This document shows, one piece after another, positions 1 to 8,000 of a stretch of 31,737 nucleotides of DNA. The stretch comes from Lawsonibacter sp. (GTDB lineage: Bacteria > Bacillota > Clostridia > Oscillospirales > Oscillospiraceae): positions 1-31,737 of the forward strand of contig JAAWCR010000231.1 in NCBI GenBank assembly GCA_022793355.1. The letters are read 5' to 3'. The notes beneath the pieces are model-generated. The model was not told the DNA's origin. It made no database searches and was given only the letters and a program-made list of their open reading frames with translations. Within the stretch, counting starts at the first letter, position 1, and each line of letters begins with the position of its first letter. The position numbers and the translations under genes are program-made.

Positions 1-1005
1 GGCGCGGACGCCCTGCGCTTCAATCTGGTCACCGGCAACAGCCCGGGCAACGACATGCGCTTCTACACCGAGCGGTGCGAGGCCATGCGCAACTTTGCCA
101 ACAAGATCTGGAACGCCAGCCGCTTCCTGATGATGAACCTTACCATTGACAAGTGTGAGCTCCCCGAGAAGCTGGAGCTGGAGGACAAATGGATTTTGTC
201 CAAGCTGAACCGGGCTGTTTCCGAGATCACCGAGAACATGGACCGGTATGAGCTGGGCGTTGCCGCCCAGAAGATCTACGACTTTATCTGGGACGACTAC
301 TGCGACTGGTATATTGAGCTGACCAAAACCCGCCTGCAGGGGGAGGACGAGGACAGCAAGGTCCGGGCGCAGCAGGTGCTGTGCCATGTGTTGACCCAGA
401 TGCTGAAGCTGCTCCACCCCTTCATGCCCTTCATCACGGAGGAAATCTGGCAGGCCCTGCCCCACGAGGGGGACTTCCTGATGATGCAGAACTGGCCTGT
501 GGCCTCTGACGCCATGGCCTTCCCGGCGGAGGAGAAGGCTATGGAGCTGATTATGGAGGCCATTCGGGCGGTCCGTGGCCGGCGCAGTGAGATGAACGTG
601 CCTCCCTCCAAAAAGGCCCATCTTACGGTGGCAACTATGGAGACGGAGACCTTTACTCTGGGCGTGCCTTTCCTGAAAAAGCTGGCCTACGCCAGCGAAG
701 TGGAGATCGTCCCCTTCGCGGAGGCGAAGGCCGACGCCGATCAGGCCGGGCAGGTGTCCATTGTCACCCATGCCGCCCAGCTGTCCATCCCCCTGGGCGA
801 GCTGGTGGACCTGGAGAAGGAGAAGGCCCGAGTGGAGAAGGAACTGAAGAAGCAGTCCGCCGAGCTGGACAAGCTCAACGCCAAGCTGAACAACCCCGGT
901 TTTGTCAACAAGGCCCCCGCTCAGGTGGTGGAGGCGGAGAAGGAACGGGCCGTTCAGCTTACCGAGCTGGTGGCCAAGCTGGAGGGACAGCTGAAAACCA
1001 TGTGA
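1..1005 (+). CDS. valS: Valyl-tRNA synthetase, C-terminal part (5' end outside the window)
   Basis: Class I aminoacyl-tRNA synthetase that charges tRNA-Val in the cytoplasm. The reading frame is open from base 1, so only the last 334 residues are present. The first residues (GADALRF, then SPGNDMRF) match the end of the ValRS catalytic domain. They are followed by the helical anticodon-binding domain with the HPFMPFITEEIWQ signature near residues 139-151. The last 65 or so residues are rich in Lys, Glu and Leu (LEKEKARVEKELKK) and form the ValRS C-terminal coiled coil that contacts the tRNA. The gene ends at TGA and is followed at once by a strong hairpin. The catalytic HIGH and KMSKS motifs are upstream of the window and cannot be checked. 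The assignment is firm because the coiled coil separates ValRS from IleRS and LeuRS. Confidence 0.96.
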   Translation, partial: GADALRFNLVTGNSPGNDMRFYTERCEAMRNFANKIWNASRFLMMNLTIDKCELPEKLELEDKWILSKLNRAVSEITENMDRYELGVAAQKIYDFIWDDYCDWYIELTKTRLQGEDEDSKVRAQQVLCHVLTQMLKLLHPFMPFITEEIWQALPHEGDFLMMQNWPVASDAMAFPAEEKAMELIMEAIRAVRGRRSEMNVPPSKKAHLTVATMETETFTLGVPFLKKLAYASEVEIVPFAEAKADADQAGQVSIVTHAAQLSIPLGELVDLEKEKARVEKELKKQSAELDKLNAKLNNPGFVNKAPAQVVEAEKERAVQLTELVAKLEGQLKTM

Positions 1006-1009
1006 GGGA

Positions 1010-1041
1010 AAACCGCCCGGACAAGTTTGTCCGGGCGGTTT
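1010..1041 (+). terminator. Intrinsic terminator after valS
   Basis: A perfect inverted repeat of 15 bases per arm (1010-1024 and 1027-1041), with core CCGCCCGGACA paired to TGTCCGGGCGG, starts five bases after the valS stop codon. The arm ends in A/T pairs, so it may work in both directions. The T-run on the + strand is short. Confidence 0.85.
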
Positions 1042-1045
1042 GACT

Positions 1046-1107
1046 TTGCCGCAAACGACGGAAAAGGTTATAATTTCCTTGCAATGCCTGGGGCTTTACG
1101 GTACAAT
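1046..1107 (+). promoter_or_regulatory. Two tandem sigma-A promoters for the ABC uptake operon
   Basis: Two -35/-10 pairs lie in the gap after valS. The first is TTGCCG (1046-1051), 17 bases, then TATAAT (1069-1074). The second is TTGCAA (1079-1084), 17 bases, then TACAAT (1102-1107). Both have ideal spacing and point at the binding-protein gene, whose start is about 90 bases past the second -10. Which one is used cannot be told from sequence. Confidence 0.65.
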
Positions 1108-1123
1108 GATAGGGCCTTATTGT
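1103..1123. promoter_or_regulatory. Imperfect palindrome overlapping the -10 box, possible operator
   Basis: A 21-base imperfect palindrome with ACAAT/ATTGT outer arms covers the second -10 box and the likely start of transcription. Its place and A/T-rich arms would suit a metal-responsive repressor such as a Fur-family protein, which fits the transporter downstream. It does not match a Fur consensus well, so this is only a candidate. Confidence 0.25.
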
Positions 1124-1199
1124 TAGCGCGGTAGAAAAAACGCCTGGTTGCGCGCCGAAATGGAAAGACCGGGCCCGTATCAGAAAAGGACGGAAACAA

Positions 1200-2183
1200 A
1201 TGAGACAACGCATGTTTAGCGGGATACTGCTGTTTACCATTCTTCTGGCCTCCTGTGGAGCGGGGACAAACCCCGCATCCCCCATGGGGAGCGCGAGCGG
1301 CGTTCAAACGGCAGACGCCTCCGCCCAGACAGAAAAAATTGCCTTTACCGACGCCTTGGGCCAGGCTTTTTCCCTGGAAAAGCCGGAGCGGGTGGCGGTG
1401 ATGATTGGCAGCTTCGCCGATGTCTGGGTGCTGGCTGGGGGAGAGGAGACCTTGGCCGCCACCGCCAACGACGCCTGGGAGTCCTACGGGCTGGCGCTGG
1501 GGGAGGGGACGGCCAACATCGGCTCCCCCATGAAGCCCAATGTGGAGCTGGTACTGGCAGCTGAGCCCGATTTGGTGATTGCCAGCAGCCTATCCCCCTC
1601 CAATCTGGAGCTGAAGGAGACCTTTGACCGCTCCGGTATCCCCGCCGCCTACTTCGATGTGTCCTCCTTTCAGGACTACCTGGACCTGCTGGAGCTGTTT
1701 ACCCAGCTCACCGGTTACCCGGAGAACTATGAGATCTGCGGTACCGCCGTCAAAAAACAGGTGGATGGGGCTGTGGGCCGCAGAGCGGTGTACAGCTTTG
1801 CCCCCGCAGTGCTGACCATTCAGGTGTCGGGGAGCAGCGTGAAAGTAAAGAACAGCGAGGATAACGTGCTGGGCCCCATGCTGAAGGAATTGGGCTGCGA
1901 AAATATCGCGGACCGGGACGGTGCGCTTCTGGAGGAGCTGAGCCTGGAGGCCATTCTCCAGGCCGACCCGGACTTCATTTTTGCCGTCTACCACGGTACG
2001 GACGAGGCGGCCGCCCAGGCCAACCTGGAGGAAACTCTGCTGTCCAACCCTGCCTGGGCCAGTCTCCAAGCGGTGAAGGAGGGTCACTTTTACGTTTTGG
2101 AACGGCGGATGTACAGCTTAAAGCCCAATGCCCTGTGGGGGGACGCCTATGAACAGCTGGCGAATATCCTCTGTGGGGCGTAA
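1200..2183 (+). CDS. ABC transporter substrate-binding lipoprotein (iron-siderophore/cobalamin class)
   Basis: Extracellular solute-binding protein of the FecB/BtuF (TroA-like) class, which captures a metal chelate and hands it to the FecCD-type permease. The N-terminus is a short basic stretch, a hydrophobic segment and a lipobox (LASC, Cys about residue 19), so the mature protein is lipid-anchored outside the membrane. The binding fold begins near residue 45 (DALGQAFSLEKPERVAV). The motif PDLVIASS near residue 120 and the repeat-like PDFIFAVYHG near residue 255 mark the two lobes. The length of 327 aa is normal for the family. The start is supported by AAAAGGACGG about five bases upstream. 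The stop lies inside the next gene, which points to coupled translation. The ligand (ferric siderophore, haem or corrinoid) cannot be settled from sequence. Confidence 0.88.
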   Translation: MRQRMFSGILLFTILLASCGAGTNPASPMGSASGVQTADASAQTEKIAFTDALGQAFSLEKPERVAVMIGSFADVWVLAGGEETLAATANDAWESYGLALGEGTANIGSPMKPNVELVLAAEPDLVIASSLSPSNLELKETFDRSGIPAAYFDVSSFQDYLDLLELFTQLTGYPENYEICGTAVKKQVDGAVGRRAVYSFAPAVLTIQVSGSSVKVKNSEDNVLGPMLKELGCENIADRDGALLEELSLEAILQADPDFIFAVYHGTDEAAAQANLEETLLSNPAWASLQAVKEGHFYVLERRMYSLKPNALWGDAYEQLANILCGA

Positions 2184-3165
2184 GGGCCAGGCCGGGCTGA
2201 TTGCCCTGCTGGGCCTGCTGGTGGTGCTGACGTCGGTGGGCAGTCTGGCCCTGGGGGCGGCGCCCATCCCCCCGGGGGAGGTCATCGCCGCCCTGCTGGG
2301 CCGGGGAGGGGTCACACAGACCGCCATTGTTCTCTACGCCCGTTTGCCGCGACTGTGTGGCTGCCTGCTGGCGGGCGCGGCCCTGGCCTGCGCGGGAGTT
2401 ATCATCCAGGGGGTGCTGAACAACCCCCTGGCCGCCCCCAACATCATCGGAGTCAACTCCGGGGCCGGGCTGGCTACCGCAATCTGCTGCGCTGCGGCCC
2501 CCGGAGCGGTGCGGTGGACCCCCGCCGCCGCCTTTCTGGGGGCACTGGCCGGGGTGCTGCTGGTGCTGTTTATCTCGGAGCGGGCGGGAGCCGCCCGAAT
2601 CACGCTGGTGCTGGCTGGGGTGGCAATCTCCAGCATGTTTGGAGCGGGCATCGACGCGGTGGTCACCTTTGTCCCCGACGCCCTCAGCGGCTATACCGAC
2701 TTCCGCATCGGCGGGGTGAAAAATCTGTCCATGGCCCGGCTAGCCCCCGCCTTCTGGGTGATCGTGATCGCCCTGGTGATCGCGCTGTCCTTGTCCAACG
2801 AGCTGGATCTGCTGCTTCTGGGCCGGGAGACCGCCCAAAGCCTGGGGCTTCCCGCCAAATGGCTGCGGCTGGCCCTGCTCATGCTGGCGGCGGCGCTGGC
2901 GGGCGCGGCAGTGAGCTTTGCCGGCCTGCTGGGCTTTGTGGGCCTGCTGACCCCTCACATCATGCGCCGGCTGGTGGGGGAAGAGAGCTTTCCTCTGCTG
3001 CTGTCCTCCGCCCTGGGGGGCGGGCTGCTGCTTACTGTGTGCGACTTGGCCGCACGGCTTATCTTCGCCCCCTTTGAGCTGCCTCTGGGGGTGATGCTGT
3101 CGCTGACCGGGGGACCGTTCTTCCTCTGGCTGCTGCTGCGGCAGAGAAGGGGGGGCGGGGTGTGA
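2149..3165 (+). CDS. FecCD-family ABC transporter permease
   Basis: Integral membrane permease of the BtuC/FhuB/FecCD family, expected to work as a homodimer with the ATPase encoded next. The protein is about 338 aa, almost wholly hydrophobic, with about ten predicted membrane spans. The family hallmark after the second span is clear: a CAGVIIQG segment followed by NNPLAAPNIIGVNSGAG. Near the C-terminus GLLTPHIMRRLVG matches the cytoplasmic loop that couples to the ATPase. An ATG at 2128 is also open, but 2149 is preferred because GGGGGGA stands at the right distance before it. Either start overlaps the end of the binding-protein gene (35 bases with the preferred one), as is usual in these operons. 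Confidence 0.92.
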   Translation: MNSWRISSVGRKGQAGLIALLGLLVVLTSVGSLALGAAPIPPGEVIAALLGRGGVTQTAIVLYARLPRLCGCLLAGAALACAGVIIQGVLNNPLAAPNIIGVNSGAGLATAICCAAAPGAVRWTPAAAFLGALAGVLLVLFISERAGAARITLVLAGVAISSMFGAGIDAVVTFVPDALSGYTDFRIGGVKNLSMARLAPAFWVIVIALVIALSLSNELDLLLLGRETAQSLGLPAKWLRLALLMLAAALAGAAVSFAGLLGFVGLLTPHIMRRLVGEESFPLLLSSALGGGLLLTVCDLAARLIFAPFELPLGVMLSLTGGPFFLWLLLRQRRGGGV

Positions 3166-3917
3166 TCGAGATGAAAGACCTGCGGGCGGGGTATCCGGGC
3201 CGGACTGTGCTGGAGAGGGTCAGCCTGGATTTCCGTCCCGGCGAGGTGCTGGCCATTCTGGGGCCCAACGGCTGCGGTAAGAGTACCCTGCTCCGGACCG
3301 CCAACGGCCTGCTGCCCAAAACAGGCGGGGAGGTGCTGATGGACGGCGTTCCCTTGACGCGTTTCACTGCCCGGGAGATTGCACGAATGGTGGCCTATCT
3401 TCCGCAATCCCGGGCTGTGCCCAGTATCACCGCCGAACGGATGGTGCTCCATGGCCGGTTTCCCTATCTGTCCTACCCCCGGCGCTACGGCCGGGAGGAC
3501 CGGGAACTGGTGAAGAAGGCCCTGGACCGGGTGGGGGCCGGAGACCTGGCCCGCCGCAGTCTTCCAGAGCTGTCCGGGGGACAGCGGCAGAAGGTGTATC
3601 TGGCGCTCGCCCTGGCGCAGGACACGCCGGTCATCCTGATGGACGAGCCCACCACCTATCTGGACGTGAGCTGCCAGATGGAGGTGATGGACCTGGCCCG
3701 CCGGCTGGCGGAGGAGGGCAGGGCGGTGGTTATGGTCCTCCACGACCTGACCCTGGCTCTGCGGTATGCCCACCGGGCTGCGTTGCTCCACGAGGGCCGG
3801 GTCCGTCGGGTTGGAACGCCAGAGGAGCTGTGCGCCGGTACGGACCTGGAGGAGGTTATGGGCGTTTCGCTGGGCCGGATTGAGACGGAGGACGGCCGGC
3901 GGTATTTTTACCGGTAA
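3162..3917 (+). CDS. FecE/BtuD-type ABC transporter ATPase
   Basis: Cytoplasmic ATPase that drives the uptake system. All the key motifs are intact: Walker A GPNGCGKST (about residues 36-44), a Q-loop in AYLPQSRAVP (about 78-87), the signature LSGGQRQK (about 138-145), Walker B VILMDEPTTYLD (about 157-168), and the switch histidine in VLHDL (about 192-196). The family length of about 250 aa is kept. The GTG start overlaps the permease stop by four bases (GTGA), and GAAGGGGGG lies just upstream. An ATG nine bases further in is an alternative start. The ATPase sequence class fits iron-siderophore and cobalamin importers but does not identify the ligand. Confidence 0.93.
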   Translation: MIEMKDLRAGYPGRTVLERVSLDFRPGEVLAILGPNGCGKSTLLRTANGLLPKTGGEVLMDGVPLTRFTAREIARMVAYLPQSRAVPSITAERMVLHGRFPYLSYPRRYGREDRELVKKALDRVGAGDLARRSLPELSGGQRQKVYLALALAQDTPVILMDEPTTYLDVSCQMEVMDLARRLAEEGRAVVMVLHDLTLALRYAHRAALLHEGRVRRVGTPEELCAGTDLEEVMGVSLGRIETEDGRRYFYR

Positions 3918-3972
3918 TTTCCCCGGGAGCCGGCGGCCGGTTCCCGGGTATGGAGATAAAGGAGGAGCTTCC

Positions 3973-4980
3973 ATGTCAAAAATTCAGTTGGGTTCCACGG
4001 GGATAGAGATTGAGAAAAACGGCTTCGGCTGCCTGCCCATTCAACGGATCACAAAGGAGGAGGCCGCCTGTCTGCTGCGCAAGGCTGTGGACGGCGGAAT
4101 CAACTACTTTGATACCGCACGGGCCTACTCCGACAGCGAGGAGAAGATAGGCTACGCCTTTCAGGGGATGCGGGACAAGGTGGTAATTGCCACCAAGACC
4201 CACGCCCAGACTGGGGCGGAGCTGCGGCAGCACCTGGAGACCAGCCTGCGGGAGCTGAATACCGACTATATCGACATCTACCAGTTCCACAACCCGGCCT
4301 TCTGCCCCCGGCCCGGTGGGGAGGACGGGCTGTATGACGCTGCCCTGGAGGCCGTAGCCCAGGGCAAGATCCGTCATATCGGCCTGACGAACCACCGTCT
4401 GGCTGTGGCCCGGGAGGCCATACGCTCCGGGCTGTACGTTCTGCTCCAGTTCCCCTACAGCTATCTGTCCGGAGCGCAGGAGGAGGAGCTGGTGGAGGGC
4501 TGCCGGGAGCGGGGTATGGGGTTTGTGGCAATGAAGGGAATGGCAGGGGGACTGATCCGGAATGGAACTGCCGCCGCCCTCTGGATGGCCCGGCAGGCGG
4601 GGGTGGTTCCCATCTGGGGCGTTCAGCGGGAGTGGGAGCTGGACCAGTTTTTGGCCTGCGTGAAGGAGGACGCGGAGCTGACGGCGGAGTACCAGGCGCT
4701 GATTGACAAGGACCGGAGGGAGCTCACCGGGGATTTCTGCCGCTCCTGCGGCTACTGCATGCCCTGTCCGGCAGGGATTCAAATCAATCAGTGCGCCAGA
4801 ATGTCCCTGATGCTGCGCCGCATGCCCGCTGCCGACTACCTCACGGAATACTGGCAGGGGGAGATGGAGAAAATCAAAGGCTGCCTGAACTGCGGCAAGT
4901 GCGCCTCCAAATGTCCCTACGGGTTGAATCCCGCCAGGCTGCTTCAGGAGAATTACAAGGAGTATTGGACCCATTTTTAG
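3973..4980 (+). CDS. Aldo/keto reductase with C-terminal 4Fe-4S domain
   Basis: Predicted NAD(P)H-linked oxidoreductase with a TIM-barrel aldo/keto reductase fold fused to a ferredoxin-like tail. The catalytic tetrad is visible: Asp47 and Tyr52 (FDTARAY), Lys75 (ATKTH) and His106 (YQFHN). Two CxxCxxCxxxCP clusters follow, starting at Cys256 and Cys304, enough for two [4Fe-4S] centres. The length of 335 aa matches this anaerobe subfamily (COG1453 type). The start is chosen at 3973 because AGGAGG lies eight to ten bases upstream; an open frame reaching back to 3766 inside the ATPase gene lacks such a site. It sits 55 bases behind the ATPase with no terminator between, so co-transcription is likely. 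A role in processing the imported ligand is only a guess. Confidence 0.92.
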   Translation: MSKIQLGSTGIEIEKNGFGCLPIQRITKEEAACLLRKAVDGGINYFDTARAYSDSEEKIGYAFQGMRDKVVIATKTHAQTGAELRQHLETSLRELNTDYIDIYQFHNPAFCPRPGGEDGLYDAALEAVAQGKIRHIGLTNHRLAVAREAIRSGLYVLLQFPYSYLSGAQEEELVEGCRERGMGFVAMKGMAGGLIRNGTAAALWMARQAGVVPIWGVQREWELDQFLACVKEDAELTAEYQALIDKDRRELTGDFCRSCGYCMPCPAGIQINQCARMSLMLRRMPAADYLTEYWQGEMEKIKGCLNCGKCASKCPYGLNPARLLQENYKEYWTHF

Positions 4981-5006
4981 ACCCTGTGCCCAAGGGAAAA
5001 AAGCTC

Positions 5007-5035
5007 TTGTCAGAGGCGGCAGGACTTGCTATAAT
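5007..5035 (+). promoter_or_regulatory. Sigma-A promoter of the M60 protease/SLH operon
   Basis: TTGTCA (5007-5012) and TATAAT (5030-5035) are separated by 17 bases, a near-ideal sigma-A promoter. The leader is about 50 bases and holds a small GC hairpin (5051-5056 paired with 5069-5074) touching the ribosome binding site, which could tune translation. Confidence 0.8.
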
Positions 5036-5091
5036 TGGGTGAATCTGTCGCCGCCGGTCGTGAGGAAACGGCGGGGGAAAGGAACGAGATT

Positions 5092-8000
5092 ATGAAGACA
5101 CACAAACGTATCCCGGCTGTTCTGCTGGCGGCCTCTATGGTGCTGTCTATGCTTACGCCGGCATGGGCGGAGGAGAGGGCCGGCACAGCGGCCGGTGAGC
5201 TCCAGGCCACCGTACGCATCGACTACAGCCAGAGGATGGACGAGCTGCGGCGGAGAGACATTCAGGCGGAGCTGTTTCAGGGACAGAAGTCCCTGGGGGC
5301 GGTCAGCCTGACAGAGGCGGAGCCTAACGGAACGACGCTGAACGGCTGTATGGCCCGGGTGTCTCTGCGGGACCGGCTGGGGGGCGAACTCACCGGCACG
5401 GCCGACCCCGGGGCGCTGGATTTGACCGTTACGGGGCTGAGCCAGGGGGACTATTCCATCCGGTTTACCGGCGAGGGCTATGCTCGCTGTGAGGTCCCCT
5501 TTTCCATTCAGGATTACAGCCATTATATCGAGGTGGGTACCGGCGACGGTACCTTTGCCCTGGGCGATTTTGACGGAACCGGCCGGGTGGACGCCAAGGA
5601 CCGGGATGCCCTGAGCAAAGCCCTGGGCAGCACAAGCCGGGACGACCTGGCCCAATACGATCTGAACGGGGACGGCCGGATTGATATTGTGGATTTGGCG
5701 TATGTCAACCATAACGTCAGCGCTGCGGCCGCTCTCCCCGAGGTGCTGGATACGGTGTGCATCAGCGCCCGGGTGGACGAGGCACAGGCGCAGGAGGACC
5801 TGGCCAACGCCGGCACACGGTTCGAGGGCAGCCTGGCGAACCTGTTTCAGGCGGGGGGCGGTAGCACCGTTTTTCAGAACAGCGCCGGGAGGGGAGACAT
5901 TGTCATTCCCGTCCCTCTGGCCGGCGCAGTGGAGGCGGAGAACCTTGAGATTGCCACGCCGGAGGGGGTGCAGGGCACGATCCAGGCGGGTACGGTTGAG
6001 GTGGAATATGAGGGAGGGGTTATTTCCCGCTCCTTCTCCGCGGATAATACCATGTATTCCGGGGTCCGTGCTGTGACCCCCGACCCAGGGAGCAGCGTGA
6101 TTACCATCTCCTTGGGCAAGCGGGTGGCGGTGAAGAAGATTACCGTTACCGTTACCAAAACGGCGGGCGGAGAGTATGCTGCAGTGGAGTCTATCCGCTT
6201 CCTGAAAGACATTGTGCCCGAGGGGCTGACAGAGCCGAATAGCCTGGTAAAGAATCTCTCTGCCGTTCCAGGAGACGGCCAGGCGGCGCTGAAATGGAGC
6301 GCACTGCCAAATGTATCCAGCTATCGGGTGGAATATTGGGAGAAGGGGAAGGAGAGCGCACGCCGGCAGCTCAATGTGGACGTGCCCCAGGCGCAGGTCT
6401 CGGGGCTGAGCAACCTGACCACCTATTGCTTTACCGTTACCCCCACGGACGGCGGCTGGCAGGGGCAGACCTGTGACCCTGTGGAGGCCACGCCTCAGCC
6501 CGCCAAGGCCCCTCCCGCTCCGGATATGGTGAGCGTTTCCGCCGCGGATGGACAGCTTGCGGTTTCCTGGAAGAAGGGGAAAGAGGCCAAATGGTTTGAG
6601 GTGTATTACACCGACCAGGTCAACGCCTCCACCTCCGCCTATCAGCAGGCCGGCGGACAGGTGACAGACGCCAGGCTGACGATTTCCGGCCTGACCAACG
6701 GGACGACATACTATATCTACGTTGTGGCGGGCAACGACGCGGGCCGAAGCGGCCCGTCGGACATCGCGGAGGGTACGCCCAGAACGACGGACTACAGCCG
6801 CCCGGCGGGTATTCCCACCCAGGGGATTCTGGAGGGGAGCGACATCCAGCGGGTGTGGCTGGCGGACAGCGGAAACGTTTCCACCAGCGCCTACTCCTCC
6901 GCCCAGCCCTTTAAGCCCGAGTACATGGCTGATGGCAATTTCCGGACCCATTGGACCTCCCAGGCCTGGGAGGACGGCAACTGGGCCAGAAGCAAGCAGG
7001 TATTCGCCTCCTTCAGCCAGCCGGTGGACATCAGCAGCGTGATCTGGGTGCCCCGGCTGGACGGGAGCTACGCCAGCAATCTGCGGCTCTATACCGTCAC
7101 CGTATGGCGGGAGGGCGAGGACCTGGAAGGGCCCGGGACCCTGGTGTCCCCGGACCCCCTCCGTGGGGGCCTCGCTTCCGACCACAACACATGGCTGGGT
7201 GTGGGGAACAACCCCGGCGTGACCAAGTTCGCCGTGCTGCCCTTCGCGCCTGTGACCGATGTGGTCCAGGTGTCCGTCACCATTGAGCAGGTGGGATATT
7301 CGGCGGTCAGCCTCTCCGAGCTGATGTTTTTGGAGTATGACCCGGCCCATAGCCTGCCCGACAACATCACCGCTCTCTTTGCCGACGCGCTGCATACCCG
7401 GTTGGCCGCCGGCGTTAGCCAGGAGCAGATTGACGCCCTGAAGGCCCGGCTGAACAGCGACGAGATCAATTACTATCTGGATCCGGAGACCCTGGCCGAC
7501 GAGCTGGCCCTGGCCCAGGAGCTGCTGGATGGCAAGTCCACCAGCGGCGTGGTGCTGAGCGGCATCCAGTCCCGGAGCAGCGGCGCTGACAGCGCGAAGT
7601 ACAGCCAGGGTGGCAGCGACTTGCAGCCCCTGGGCACGGCCGCCAAGGCGGGCCAGGAGATTACGGTCTATGCCTCCGGCATCCCCGAGGGGGAGACGGT
7701 GACGGTCTGGGCCACGCAGTTTAACGCCGAGGTGTCCGCGTGGCGGGCTGAGGTGGGGGCTCTGGTCAACGGCCGGAACATCCTCACCGTTCCCAAGATT
7801 GGCAGCCAGACCACGGAGCGGGGCGGCAGCCTGTACCTGACCTACAGTGGCTCCGGCCCTGAAGGTATTCAGCTCCACGTCCGCCGGGCTGTGGACACCC
7901 CCGTTTTGGAGCTGTCCGACTGGTACGGCCTGGAGGAGAGCGCTCGAAGGACCCGGATTGAGGCCTATGTGGACGAGCTCACCGCCTATGTGTCCGCACA

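Noticed and set aside
3766..3972. Upstream extension of the aldo/keto reductase into the ATPase gene
   Set aside because: The extension lacks a ribosome binding site, adds residues foreign to the family, and the start at 3973 has AGGAGG at the proper distance.
5035..5091. Upstream TTG start for the M60 protease
   Set aside because: It lies inside the -10 box and would hide the signal peptide behind 19 polar residues.
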